Source: Armigeres subalbatus (lineage: Eukaryota > Arthropoda > Insecta > Diptera > Culicidae). From it: 64,000 nt of DNA. The first letter of the stretch is position 1. Each line of letters starts with the position of its first letter. Positions 1-14,000 of the stretch are shown here, one piece after another. The notes below the pieces were generated by a model that saw only the letters and a list, made by a program, of their open reading frames with translations, had not been told where the DNA came from and did not search any database. A program made the position numbers and the translations under genes. Where the stretch lies: NCBI RefSeq assembly GCF_024139115.2, contig NC_085139.1, positions 6,047,533 through 6,111,532 of the forward strand. The letters run 5' to 3'.

Positions 1-458
<458 letters not shown>

Positions 459-1260
459 CAAAAATCTCACATCAAGATCTCAGCCGTCCGTGAACCGATT
501 TGCACGATTTTAACACTAAACGAAAGCTATGACTTTGTCATTGTACGAGTTCAATTTTTTTTGCAATCGGTCATTTGGTTCCAGAGATATGTGAGAAATA
601 CGAACATGAAGTGCATTTTCAGAAAACTAACAAAATAATGTCACATGAATATCTCAGCCGTCTGTAAACCAATTTGCATGATTTTATCTTTAAACGAAAG
701 CTATGACTTTGTCATTGTACGAGTTCAATTTTTTTTGCAATCGGTCATTTGGTTCCAGAGATATGTGAGAAATACGAACATGAAGTGCATTTTCAGAAAA
801 CTAACAAAATAATGTCACATGAATATCTCAGCCGTCTGTAAACCAATTTGCATGATTTTATCTTTAAACGAAAGCTATGACTTTGCCATTGAACCCATTG
901 TATTTTGTTTTTGCAATTAGACATTGGGTTCCGGAGATATCTCTGAAATACGAACATAAAGCATTAGACGTATCAACTTCACACATTGGTAAAATATGTC
1001 CCATCAAGATCTCAGTCGTCCTTGGACCGATTTGTGCGATTTTATCTTTAAACGAAAGCTATGTTTTTGTCATTGGACCCATTCATTTTTTTCTGCAATA
1101 GGAAATTCGGTTTCAGAGATATCTGTGAAATACGAATATGAGACATATTTTCAGACTACTAATGAAGAATTGTCACACCAATATCTCAGCCGTCTATGAC
1201 CCGATTTGAACTCTTTTGGGCTTAAACAGAAGCTGTAATATTGCCATTTAAGGCGGCAAA
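459..1260. repeat. 174-bp tandem satellite, about 4.5 copies
   Basis: The phrase TCWCATSAAKATCTCAG recurs at about 467, 641, 815, 999 and 1172, giving spacings of 174, 174, 184 and 173 bp. Copies 1 and 2 are almost identical; the later ones diverge. It directly abuts the GT tract. No coding potential is seen. The interval 1261-1603 that follows holds no recognisable gene and is probably the POLE1 3' UTR and flank. Confidence 0.85.
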
Positions 1261-1321
1261 TCAAATCTGCAGTCTTTTTGTATCTTTTAAAAAATTTTAA
1301 GTTTCCAGAAATATCCCTTTT

Positions 1322-1327
1322 TTTATT
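1322..1327 (-). terminator. possible POLE1 polyadenylation signal
   Basis: AATAAA on the minus strand, about 280 bp past the POLE1 stop codon. The motif is exact but the region is AT-rich, so chance occurrence is quite possible. Confidence 0.3.
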
Positions 1328-1603
1328 TTGAAATCGTTAAAAGCATGATAATATCAGTTATTTTACATTCAATTGAAGGTCATATGCATAGAAATTGTAA
1401 TATGCACTGGGCACACACAACCATTCAAAAGTGTAAGAAGGGTTGCGTTCACTGTAGGTGGATTAAGTCGGGTTTTCTTGAAAGAAAAGGACATTTCTCT
1501 ATCTGAATATCGACACCTTTTTAAAGTTACAAATGTTTAAAAACCAAATTACGTGTATTGAATATAAATATCCAGGAAGTGAATTACCTTTTTTCACGTC
1601 CGC

Positions 1604-2083
1604 TTAGGTGGTATTCAACATGTGCTCAACCGACTCCTTCAGCAAAGGCATCTTGCAATTTTCGGCCACGGTCAGAAAGCTGTTAAGCAACCGTCGCAGT
1701 TCACCAGCAGAAATCAAATTCTCAAAGCTTCCAGCACACGAGCAAAACTCGGCCAAGTTCTCCCGCTTGATTTGCTTGCACCGCCCGCAGCGCAGATCCT
1801 GCAGCGTGTAGGACATCATCTTCCGCTCGACCACCTCCAGCAGGCGCATTTCCAATTCTACCGAATCGTAATCCGCATTACACTGCGGACACATCCACAC
1901 TACGCCGCCGTCCCGGATCGCACGATTCCCATCTTTGCGCAGATCCACGTCCCGGCAATGATTGCAAGCCTTGCAGATCACCTCGCTCAGAACGTACGAT
2001 TTCTGCGGCTCCTTCCAGACGGCTTTGTCGCTAAAATCGCCGATTCCCACCAGATGTAGCATATTTCGACGGAGACTTGTTAA
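1604..2083 (-). CDS. POLE1: POLE1 exon 4, C-terminal zinc-binding region
   Basis: Last coding exon: 159 residues plus a TAA stop at 1606-1604. It carries the two metal-binding modules of the polymerase epsilon tail: CysA (C-x2-C then C-x2-C) and CysB (C-x2-C then C-x-C). In the B-family polymerases the second module binds an iron-sulfur cluster and the region contacts the B subunit, here POLE2. The acceptor at 2084 (CTAATAG) keeps phase 0 with the GTAAGT donor at 2142, leaving a 59-nt intron. Another AG eight bases on would shift the frame. Confidence 0.92.
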   Translation of the reverse strand, partial: LTSLRRNMLHLVGIGDFSDKAVWKEPQKSYVLSEVICKACNHCRDVDLRKDGNRAIRDGGVVWMCPQCNADYDSVELEMRLLEVVERKMMSYTLQDLRCGRCKQIKRENLAEFCSCAGSFENLISAGELRRLLNSFLTVAENCKMPLLKESVEHMLNTT

Positions 2084-5000
2084 CTATTAGATTTAAAAAA
2101 AAATGTTATTCTCAAAATAACAAATTTGATTATCTGACTTACCTCCTCGCCAATGTCTTTATTCACCTCCAGTACCTTGCACAGTGCCTTGATAAATTCA
2201 AGCGCCGGTCCCTCCATGCCTCGGCCATAGTTTTTATGCATCCTCTGCACCATACCGTACGCCACGTGGGACAAATCCTGTACCGATGTTGCAGGTGGAA
2301 CGCCGTTCGCCAACTTTTGCATAAACATAATAATAAAGCTGTCAAAGTTATTCTTACAATCCGCTTCCGCCGGTAGCTGTTCCGCTATGTTCCAGTGCAC
2401 TTGAAGCTGGGCTTCTTCCTCCCCAGTAGGCTCACTTTGGCTTCCATCCGCATTCGGACGTTTTGGCACACTAATTCCGCTGTAGTTGGCCGGATCGATC
2501 CACAACAAAATCTCCCACGCGCGCTTATACGAGATCGATATGCTGTGAAAGAGCTCCTTGTTGCGGATACTTTGCACCACGTAATCGGTGTAACCGATCG
2601 CGTCCGCCACCGTTTTCTTGCCAGTGTTGATCAAAATCCGGTTGAAATCCGCGTAGATGATCTCCGCCTTCAACCGCTGGAACTCGGATATCATCTGAAG
2701 GAACAGCTTTCTCATGAGATTGTTCAGCGCCCGCCGCAGGGCGGGATCGTACAACAGTGCCCGTGACGATCGCACCCACCGGTAAAAGTGGATGATCTGG
2801 TAGTCGGCAAAGTCGCTCTTACTGAGTGAAACATCACGCAGCCAGACGTTAACCATCGATCGCATCACGCGGAACGCCTGTGAACACAACGCCGTTTCGT
2901 CGTAGCTCGGGAGGGCTTGGCCCTGATTGGTGATCATGTCGTTCAAGGATGCCTGCGGTACCACATCGAAAGTGATCGCCGAAGCTGCTCCTTCCATCTC
3001 CTGGACGCGACTTGCCTGCAGCAGCGCTGAAATGGCCAAACTATCGATGGCCAATTCCACGCACACGTTGCCATAAAAGCCCTGTCGGTTTTGAACCACC
3101 GATATGTTGTCTTCGAACTCCGCCAACAGTCGACTGTCGTCCGCTTCGCGGCCTCCCAAGTCCGGTCTTGAAGATGGCGAACACCACAGAACAAAATTAT
3201 GCTTCTGCAAGTGGCGAGCGAAGGTCAGATCCGACCCAAACAGGATAGCATCAGCGGGCATATTGCCGAGCGGAATCTGGAAGTAGCGACACTGATCCAG
3301 CATCATGCGGGTCACATTATGCAGATTAAGATAGTGACGAATCATAATCCGCGCGCCAATCCGTTGCCAGTCCAAGCCGTACAGCAACGATGCGTCATCG
3401 GAGATGTGAATTTGAGCCTCCGGAAACTCCGTACAGGCCGGAATCAGCTGGTTAAGCTTCTGAAGACTGAATCTGGTCTGGGCGCACAGGATGGTTGGGC
3501 CACGTTTCTCTTCCTTGTAACCGATCAAAGTTAAGGCAAGCCGTTTGTAGACTTGGGTGATGTCGACTTCGACGAAGTCACGGAACGTCAAATCATCCGG
3601 CGGAAGGTCCTCTTCTTTGCTTAATCCAGTAGAAATAAGGACCCTTCGTTCTGACTGGTAGAGGCTTTTTAGCGTGGGGAGCTGATGGGTACGAACGCTG
3701 TCGAAAATGATGATCACAACCACTTTGCTGGCACCCATGAACAGACCCCAAATTTCTCGCTTTCCCGAGATAATGCTGTGTTGGTAAAGGTAGATCTTTT
3801 TCATACTTCTTTCGTTTTGCAAGTAGGATGCAGAATCGTTGGGTTTCAGTTCCAGCTGACGAATGTTGAAAGTGTCCATTTCTTTGGTGGTCATGTTTGC
3901 CAGGATCCGGGACTCTGATCGCTGCACAGCGCACGTACAGCCCATATCCATGATTGCACGGAATTCAAGCGAGACTTGGGTCTCGTAAATTCCTTCGATA
4001 TCTGGAGTGGCCAAATCTGCCAACAATCCCAAACTATTTTCTTGGAAGATCTGTTCGGGAACCACATACTGATACAGTTGATGAGCTGGGCGTGATCGCG
4101 GCAGTATGCGATGAACCTTTTTCCACAAAGCCCCTTCCTCCGGAGGCGCCGACCAGCGTTGGTTGACGTAGAAAATCCTGGGAATGACCAGCTTGATCCT
4201 GTGAAGCTCCTCTCCAACCATGGCCCAAATTACAAAGTTACCCATTTCATCTGACTGCAAGATCTGGAGTACCTGCCAGGTTCTCTCGATCAGCGATCGT
4301 TGCGTCTTTCGAAGGAAACCACCCAAAGTAGCCGCCGCGCGGCCGGATGCGATCGTAGTCGAGGGTGCTTCGCGATCATCCACACGAGCTCGTTTATTTC
4401 CAGTGTTACGGAACTTACTTCTTTGCGCCAGTTGCCATTTCCATTTCTTCTTGTGGAACGCCAACCACGCTTGGAGCTCCTTCTTCGTGTCTCCAATCGG
4501 CGGAGGTGACCCTAAGGCTTCTCGCCAGGTTTTCGGCTCTGGTGTTGCCGCAGCGTCTTCTGTTGACGGCGTTCTGCGACGTTTGGAATTTGCAATCGGA
4601 ACATTCGGACCGACGCTAGGCGATCGCGATCGCGCTCGACCCAGATCCTCAATATCCTGCATCGGGGGTTTCTCCTTAACCGTAAACATCTCACTGATTC
4701 TCCTCTGCTTCAACGTGTCATTTTTCTCCAGCATCTTTTTGTGCAACCAGTCCGGGTGTTGAACTCGCGGCACGGGATTATTCAAACCTTGCAACGCCGC
4801 TGGAATTGTGATGATCTTCTGGATAGTTCCACCTAATCGTTCAATGTAGTACTGCCAGTCCAGCACATCTCGGATGTCAGCGTCTCCCATTGAGTTATCC
4901 TTCAGCCATTTACGCAGGTAGTGCCTTCGAATGCTCGGCTCAGACTGGAAAATCGCCAGCGGGATCGCCCTCTCCGTAACCGGTGCCCCATCTGGCTTTC

Positions 5001-8000
5001 TCGATATGACAAACTTGCAGGCCAAACCCGCGTCCTTCACCATTTGATCGCCCAAAAATTCTGCCAGACGCTTCGCCGTCGAAATCGAGGTAGACTTCTG
5101 TTCGCCATAGTCCTCCAGCTTCCTGGACATGGACCGATTTTCTGAAATCAACTCAAATAATTCACTATCTGGCATATTGTGACCCTTGCTGTACAACACA
5201 TCCAACCAGTAGTCGGCGATCTTGGCCACGGAGGCATAGCACTGTTCCAGCGTCGAACCCTGCAGAAACGCCTCGAACACCGAACTCTGGAAGATCTTGA
5301 TCAATTGCAATTCACCTCGCCGTTTGACCTCGAAACCCTTCAGTTCGGCCAGCGATCCATCGAAGTTGAACACAGCGTAACGTTTTTTCAGCTTTTTGCC
5401 CTCTTCTTTGGCTGCCGGCAAGACCATTGCCAAATACGGTCCGTCCACTTCAAAGAAGATCGAGTTCTCCGGCTTGATCGAATAAACCGCTGGACTCCCG
5501 GATTCATATGGCTTATCCAGCACATGGTACTGATCGTTTGTGAAGTGATCTTTCACCATGGTGTTCAGCACGGCGTTCGGATACGACACGTTGATCTTCT
5601 TCTTTTTGGCGTGGTTGGTCAACACGGTGAACTCCTGGGGAAAGGAAGCCGGCAGAATGCACCAAATACCGTCGGTATCGAGTTCCAGTGGACGACCAAC
5701 TTTTTCGATGATCTCCCTTGCTTTTGTGATTATATTCGCACCTGTCAGACACACGATCCCTGCCATTGACATACTATGCCAGCGGGCTCCCTTTCGCATC
5801 ACGTATCCGTAGAAGGAATTTAGAATACATTTGTGCGCCAACTGGAGGGAATCGTATAGGACTTCTCTGCCCTTGGCCGCCTTAATTTCGCCTGCGTCGC
5901 CACTCTTCAGCGCCGAAGCCACGGCTGCCTTAGCCACCTTCGTTAAAGCCTTGTACTCGTAACGACGATCACGGAACGCTCTCACCGTGTCCACATAGAA
6001 ACTGTTCTCCTTTTGACAGATGGTGGACGTCCGGGTTTCCAACTTGGTGATCTTTGTCTTCTTGTACGCCTTCCTACAGTAGTCAGCCAATCGTTTCTTC
6101 TCATAGTTGGCTTGGTCTTCTTTGGAAAGCTCATGGAAGGCTCTGACTGGACCGCCGGGGAAAAGTGGCGGAAATTTCTCTGTTTCCAGCTGCTGTTGAA
6201 TTCGCTGAAACTCGTTTCGACTGGCCGGAAGCATCTCTCCACGCCACATCCATTCCATGTCGCGCTTACACTGAGCGTCGGGTTTGTTAAAATCACACGC
6301 GGCGCAATCCGTCTCCGATATCATGGACGATGGCTGCAACCGGTTGGTCAGAATGATGTTCGGGTACATAGCTCCGACGTCCAGATGGTAGATTACGGGC
6401 TGCTCAATACGGGACGGGGCATCATGGAGCTGCTGCAACGCTGCCCGAATCTGTTCCGCAACCTCCTCCATATTAGTGACCTGATCCAATGGAACCCCCT
6501 CTTCGGTGACGATCGCGTGCTCCAGCACTTTATCCACATTGTCATGCAGCTGCATCAGCATGTCTTGATCCAATCGGAAACGGGTGGAAATATCCGCTCG
6601 AAAAACTCCAGACTCCAGAGCTTCCACGTGACCTCCAACGTACGTTTCCATGTCAAGGACATGCCCATCGGGGGTCAGTTTATTCAGTTCCGAGACTTGC
6701 TTGTTAGGAAACACAATCCGCGCGTGGAAAGCCTCCTTCATGAGAAGTGATTCGCACAGCGTTCCCGAGCCCTTGCGAAGAATTTCATCCGGTTCCATCG
6801 GAATAATTGTGGCCAAGGCAAATATGAACGGATGCACGTACTTCATGTACAGATAATAAGTGGCAACAGCGTCCGATACAGAATAGTTCGACAGCACTTG
6901 CGGTTGCTCCACAGCCATTTTACACATCTCCTCGGGATCCAGCTCGACCGGATCGTACCGCAGCTTACTCTTCGCGACGGCCTTCAAACCTTGCGACCCA
7001 ACCGGCAAATACGAATCTCGCTTCACCCAGCACAAACAATCCATGTGCATCGCCGGTCGGCACAGATAGTTCCCATCTCTCTGGTTCACCTTCGAAAACC
7101 CAATCTCCCGCTTCATATCCAGATCGTAGACGGCCGCTCTGGCCTCCACAAACGGCCAATCGAAAAAGTCACCGTTGTACGTCACAAAAATGTGCGGTTT
7201 CACGTCAAGAATATGATCGAAAAATTTCTGAATCAACGCCATCTCGCTCAGTTCGTTGAACACAATGAACTGCCCCTCGAACTCCGGTTTCGGTGTGTAC
7301 TCGAAGTCCTCTACCTCGGCACTGATGATTTCCCGATTCGTAATCAGATAGCCTTGCCCGTCGATCATGTACGAAATCATCATGATCTGATCCGTCTGCG
7401 CATCAGGAAACTTCAACGGCAGCTTAGTCGTCTCGATGTCGAACGCCAGCACCACCGGTTCCGGTCGGTCCAGAATATCCGGCCGCGGCGTAACGATCGG
7501 TGGTTCATCGTCCCCTCGGCCACGCATCGTGTACCACAAACCGCAAAAGATGTTCAAATCGATCGACACCCGCACGTGATAGGGGACGTCGTGCTCTCGC
7601 ATATCCATGATGCTTTCGTAGAAGTCCGTGTTCTGGACGGCCGATGAATTCCCCGCGCTCTCCGAGGAAACGGTCAGCGCACTACTCAGCATCTGCATGT
7701 AGATCGTGTTGGTCTTGTCACGTTCCTTGTTCTTCCGCACCGCCGCCGACAGATCCTTCTTAACCTTATTCATGTGGCTGGTGTTGGCAAAAGTCAGCTT
7801 CAAAAGGTTCTGCTTTAGCCCGCTCAAATGGTTGGGCAAATCCAGATCCTCCTTACTTATGTGTTCGACCTTCTGCAGCTGACCTTCGTACTTTCGCGAG
7901 AGAAATTTGGCAACCTCTAAGGCGTGACCCTCCTTGGTGATCAGCAGTAGGTAGGGTGCGTAAACAATCGACATCTTGTAGCGAGAGCCATCCATCTGGA

Positions 8001-11000
8001 GAAAGTACAGGTCCAAGGCAGCCACTAGGCGACGATCTTGGTTCAGAAGTTCCGTCTGCAAATAAATGAAGCATTATTAGAAAAACGACATACACAATAC
8101 ATACAGAAAATATTTATTTGGTATCTCAGAAATTACTTCTGCTAGGGTCGATTTCTTAACTTCCGCTTAGTGCTTAAACCAGGTTTAATCGTATGGGCAC
8201 CGCTTAATAGTTAAAAGGAGGTGAAGAAATTGACCATTCGTAACTTTAATGGGAAATGTACTTCAAAGAAAATTATAAATTAAAAAATCTGCCTGAAGTA
8301 GTTCGTACGTTGAAAGTATGGCGAATAGGAACTAAGTTTTATTACCAATAATTATGAACAAAGTGAAATCTTTTCCATCCACTTAATATGGGAGCAACGC
8401 ACAACTGTCATTTTTATTATTTCAAATTTGCTGCGTCGAAATAGGAAAAAATACAGTTGTGCGTTGCTTCCATTTGCTTCCGTATTGAGTAATGTGCCCT
8501 TGAAATCCTTGAAAACCCGAAGGAATTTATTAACAACATACAGATTGTGCTGAAAAAGCTTAGTATGGAGATCTCAAGGAAAATTTTATCAAATTACCAA
8601 AGTAATATTGACGTAAATGCATTCTATAAAGTAGGCGAAAACATGTTTGTCTGTCTTCAAGCAGGAAGAGAATGAATGAATGAATTTCATCAACTATTGG
8701 ATCCGGCTCCTGATGTTGATCCAGGTTTCTAACTATTCCTGCATATGATTTCTGCTGACTCCAATTCAATCTTTCTGGACAGGAATTTTTTCGGTGTCCT
8801 TCCGATTGACACACAAAGCATTTGTTTTTTAGTCCATCATAGAAAACCTTTCCTTTTTTGTTGCATACCTCAATCGATGACGGAATATCATCTTCAAGAA
8901 CAATATATACACCTCTGACGCCCGTGTACACGTAATCGAGACCCAAGCCTGCAGAGAACTTTTCACGCACAATTCGATCCACTTTTCCATATTTTCCAAA
9001 GACCGAGGACAGTTCTTTGTCAATGATTTCCGGATGGAGGTCAAACACCCGGGCATAGTGTGCATTTTGTCCTGCAACCGTCATACACACTTCAATCGAT
9101 TTTTCCGTCGCCGTATACGAAATTTTTGGTTGGCGCGTTTTCGATTATAGACTCCGGCATTGCCTCCTTCGTGATGTACTTCATACAAATACTTCGGTTC
9201 TCCGTCATTTTATACACTGGTTCGACGTATGCAACATCACCATCCAATTGTTTGATAAAATTTGCAATTTCGCTCCACGACGGGCGCGGAGAATTGGCAG
9301 GAAAGCAAAATTGCACGGTACTGATGATTTCTCGCTTAACTTTTCAAAAAGACCTAAGCAACATTTTTTTCATGAATTAATTTGAATAGCGCAATCATCA
9401 GTACAGCACGAAAGCTATTGATTGCAGTATTCAAATTAATTCATGAAAAAATGTTACTTAGGTCCTTTTGAAAAGTTAAGCGAGATTTCCATAATATCGT
9501 GCCGTTGCTCCAATAACTCCAATAAATAACTCCAAAACGTCCGAGCGAATATAATTCTGCAGAGCTATCTGCAATCGCGAGCGTCGAACACGACAGATAG
9601 AGAACAACTGAAGAATATGTTTGTTTTTATCGTAGTTTTTTCTGCGTGATTTCAAGAGATCCGGTTCTCTGCCGCTACGCCTAAGTAGATCTTCGTTTTC
9701 TCATGAAGATATTGTTCAAAGTTTGGAAGATAGTTGTCTCTTGTATTTTTGCAAAAGTCATCTTTAAAATTTTTGAAAGGAGAAATAGCAAAAGGCTGCA
9801 TGACAAGTAGCTATAGATATCGCGCATCAACTGCTCTAAATAAATACGACAGCAGTTTTCAAATGCGTAATTTGCGCAGAGAACCAAGGAATGGCAGGTA
9901 CATTGAATAACAATCAAAGCCGGACAGTCGATTTTCAGCAGTCGCATGACAGACCTCTCCGACCCCATCACAACTGATCGATGCACCATCCTAACCGAAA
10001 CCGTCGAGATGTTTCTTATAATCGATTTTATCTTCATGGAACTGTTGCCCGACGTTTCGGTCTGGTGTATTAGACCTTTTTTCAAGGGATAAGGTGTCGG
10101 CCTACCTTACAGCCACGTACGAAGTGACGGCTTACGAAGAACAATCAGGGTGGCCACTGAAATTCGATTTTCAAATTCCCGGTTTTTTCCCGCTTTTCCC
10201 GGTAATTTTTGTCAAATTTTCCCGGTTTTAATTTGACTTGAAACAAATTATGGTAAGAGTTTTTATACTTTAACTAGATATTTTATTTTCTGACCAAACT
10301 GGAGGTTAGTTTTATATCGAAGGAACTGATAATTTGTAACGAACCTTTAAGATAGATACATGAAATAACCAGCAACGTGTTTACGAAAATGGTTTAAAAA
10401 AAAGGCATACTGAAATTGTGCGCTTCGTTACCATGTAGTGAATGTTAACCGGCATTTAATCAATATCGAATTGTAATTCTACATTGGCACCTAATTACAA
10501 TGATTTGATTCTTTTCTTAGAACTTGTAACTTTGCAAAACATTCGTATTTTTTTCTGGGATGCACAACTTTTGTTAGTTTCTGACAGTGCCAATGGAAAT
10601 TGCATGCCAGTCTAGTAGGGTTCTTCCTTCATAGAGCATAATGTTCACAGAAAGCAATAAAGTTATAGTTATAGTATACACACTTAACTCATTTCACCGT
10701 ATTCGGTAAATTTCACCGAAATCTCAACAGCAGAACTGTTCGGTAATTATTTTACAGATTTTGTATTTTTCCATTGTTCAACTGTCAAAATCACCGAAAA
10801 TCAGTAAAATTATTTACCGAATAGTTCTACTGTTGTGATTTCGGTAAAATTTACCGAATTCGGCGATTTATTTTAAGTGTGTAGCCAACATCTTTTTAAT
10901 GTTTAGCTTTCGGTTTCATCTTCTTCTTCTTCTTCTTTGTTGGCCTTACATCCCTCACTGGGACAGAGCCGCCTCGCAGCTTAGTGTTCATTAAGCACTT

Positions 11001-14000
11001 CCACAGTTATTAACTGCAAGGTTTCTAAGCCAAGTTACCATTTCTGCATATCATGAGGCTAACACGATGATACTTTTATGCCCAGGGAAGTCGAGACAAT
11101 TTCCAATCCGAAATTGTCTAGAGTGGCACCGGGAATCGAACCCAGCCACCCTCAGCATGGTCTTGCTTTGTAGCCACGCATCTTACCGCACAGCTAAGGA
11201 GGGCCCGGTTTCATCGTAATCAGACTATTTCAAAGAATACCTTCCTGAGTAACTGATGGAGCTTTTTGAATTATCGCAACATTATGTGAGGAAAGACACA
11301 ATTATTTCTTATAAAGTAAATTAAACTCAATTACAGTGTTAAACCTAGGAACTTAGCAATGAAATAAGTGAAGCACTGTATAACCTCATTATAGTGATTG
11401 GCATAACTTTTCTAAAGATCTACAAAACTATTAAATAACTTATTTGAACACAAATTCAACCCGAAGATAATCTTTGTTATTATTCAGTTATTCAGTTTTC
11501 CAAACAAAAATTAAACACATTTTAGGCAATCAAAACATTCGATTCGTAATTTATTTAACTTAACTTTTTTAATTTCTAGAATTAATGTCTTGAAAGTAAA
11601 TCTTGGATTTTTATTGAAGACTTTGAACGGCCCCATTCAATATTTGTATATTGAAATGTTCTAAGCTTTGGAACCTATTCATTATTCCCCGTGTAACAAA
11701 TTAGAAAACTATCTTAAAGTATCTTTTTCACCATCATAACCTTCTATAGTATTAGGTTAGTTGTGGAAAAATACTAAACTAAAGATATTTTATTCTTCAG
11801 AATATGACAGATATATTCACGAAGTAACCATTTTCAATTATTTGAAGAATTTTCAAATATAATTCCAAACAACTCTTGAACATGTGTTAAAATATATATT
11901 TTTACTATATTCAGTTTTTTTGCGAATTATGTGTAATTGGAAATTACATACAAATAACAGAAGTACAAAGACATACTTGGACATTAGATTCGAAAGAATG
12001 AATATTTCGATATTCGATTATATGATTTTATGCTTTATAACATTATTTTTATTACATATGGCCGGGGTTCTACCAAATCACACCAAGCGCCAAAAAAAAA
12101 AATCATATTTGGCCCAAGTTTTTGATTGACAGATTCAATTGATCACAAATCGTATAGGTCCTATACTATAGAATAGCCTTCAACCACATAACTGAGGATA
12201 TCCAACAACAAATGTTCGCATGAATTGATTTGAAATAATTTCCGCTTTCCTTTTACGTACAAAATATTGTGCCTTGCAACACAATGTCAACTCTCGTCAT
12301 CATTTTCCAAGGCTCTCATAGATGTGGAAAATGTATCCGCAGTACAAACATCACGTGCTATCAAAGCATTCATCGCCACAATCTACCACGTGACGGCAGA
12401 ATTTTCAAAAATATCAAAGTTGTAGCTTTTTTTCTGGATGTTTGTTTCTCTTAGGCGACTATCTGGCGCTCATTTTTCGTTGCGATTATAAATAAGCGGA
12501 GGAGTAGATTTTTTTTATGAGCGGTACAATATCACACGTCAGTCAAAAAACCGCTTACTCGAAATTACAATAAATTAGAATCAAAATGATGAAGAGAAAA
12601 TTTGATCTAGAAAAAAACTACTTATGTTTTATAAGTCAAACATTCTGTACTAAAATCAAATAACTCAGTTAGAATGCAATTGAATAATGAATATAAAAAG
12701 TGAAAATATTTCCCTTTTATATCAAGCTCATTAAAAACTTTGAAGAATTTTGAATGTAAGTTGTCAAGAATTAATTTTTTCCCGGTTAATGTTCTGAATT
12801 CCCGGTTTTTCCCGCTTTTTTTCCCGGTGACTTCAATTTCCCGTCTTTTTCCCGCTTTTCCCGTTTTTCCCGGTTCGGTGGCCACCCTGCCGGCACGCAT
12901 TACCGGCACGCATTACCAAACCGTAGCTGGAACGTCGGCTAAGTAGTTGCCGTTCTATATCGTAATTGCTTCTAATGTACATCGGGGTGGTATGTAGTAC
13001 CTTGAGTTTGCGTATCTCGAGATGATCTTCATCGGCGACTGGATCGTAGGGTTCAATCTTATGAAATTCCTGATCCATGTGCAGCCACTGCGGTCCCTTA
13101 AACCAAAGTTCGAAGGACACGAATTCTTCAGGAGAAAGGCCACGAGAGGCGCAGTCAGCAGGGTTATCTTGGCTGCTGACATGATTCCAGCACTCGCGAG
13201 GCAGGGATTCTAGTATTGTGGAAATGCGATTTGCGACATAGGTCTTCCACTTACGGGGGTGGGAAGACAACCACTGAAGCACAATAGTGCTGTCTGTCCA
13301 TGCCCAATATTGCACTGTGAGATGAGAAAGCGCTTGAGTAATACGCGTCAAAAATTCTACCAATAGCACCGCTGCGTTCAACTCCAAGCGTTGCAACGAA
13401 ACTTGTTTGATAAGGGCCACCCTGGTTTTGGCGGCTATATACTACCGCACTGTACGCCATCTCGGAGGCATCTGAAACCCCGTGCAATTCCAGTGTGTCG
13501 TTGAAATTCACTATAAACCGAGGGATTCGAATTTGCTTCAAAAGGTGCAGACCTTCCTTGATCTCCTTCCATGGTACCTGAATTGTCGCAGGCAAGGAAT
13601 CGTCCCACAATACTGCGCTCAACCACATTTGTTGAAAAATGATCTTGATTTTCACTATAACTGGAGACAAACACCCGTACGGAGAGTAATTGTCTTTTGG
13701 TGTGTACGCTGTGCACTGAAAGGCTGACCTTGAAGGAAAACACGTCTTCGGTAGACAGCCAGTTGATACCAAGAGCCTTGATTGCATCCGACTGCTCAGC
13801 AAGCTTCATCACTACTGATTCTTGTTTCACACATTCACCTTCTCTCAGCAGCTCTGGTCGATTGGATGTCCATTTCCGTAGGTTAAATCCCGCGGAGCTC
13901 AGAATCTCGCAAACTTGATTTCTAAGTTTTCTTGCTTCGTTGTTGTTCTTCGCTCCAGATAAAAAATCGTCCATATACATGTCCAGTGCTTTCTTCAGAG

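Larger units (their letters stand above)
10146..12889. mobile_element. 2.7-kb non-autonomous hAT-like element with CCCGG-rich ends
   Basis: Perfect 12-bp inverted ends: CAGGGTGGCCAC at 10146 and GTGGCCACCCTG ending at 12889. Inside both ends are repeated CCCGG/CCCGC motifs in poly-pyrimidine context (TTCCCGGTTTTTTCCCGC), typical of hAT subterminal binding repeats. The body is AT-rich and has no transposase. It holds a TA-type MITE and a SINE. I see no matching 8-bp duplication; the right flank has a 13-bp direct tandem repeat (CCGGCACGCATTA twice), so one flank may be rearranged. Confidence 0.7.

Noticed and set aside
8056..8061. ATG at 8061 as the POLE1 start
   Set aside because: It lies in the splice acceptor region and would remove the conserved N-terminal segment, which is found in two upstream exons with matching phases.
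7853..8095. Minus-strand frame across the POLE1 exon 3 start in another phase
   Set aside because: Shadow frame of POLE1 extending into the intron.
11131..11197. tRNA gene with A and B boxes
   Set aside because: The boxes belong to a SINE with a GAA tail and a 10-bp duplication; no proper anticodon arm or acceptor stem is seen.
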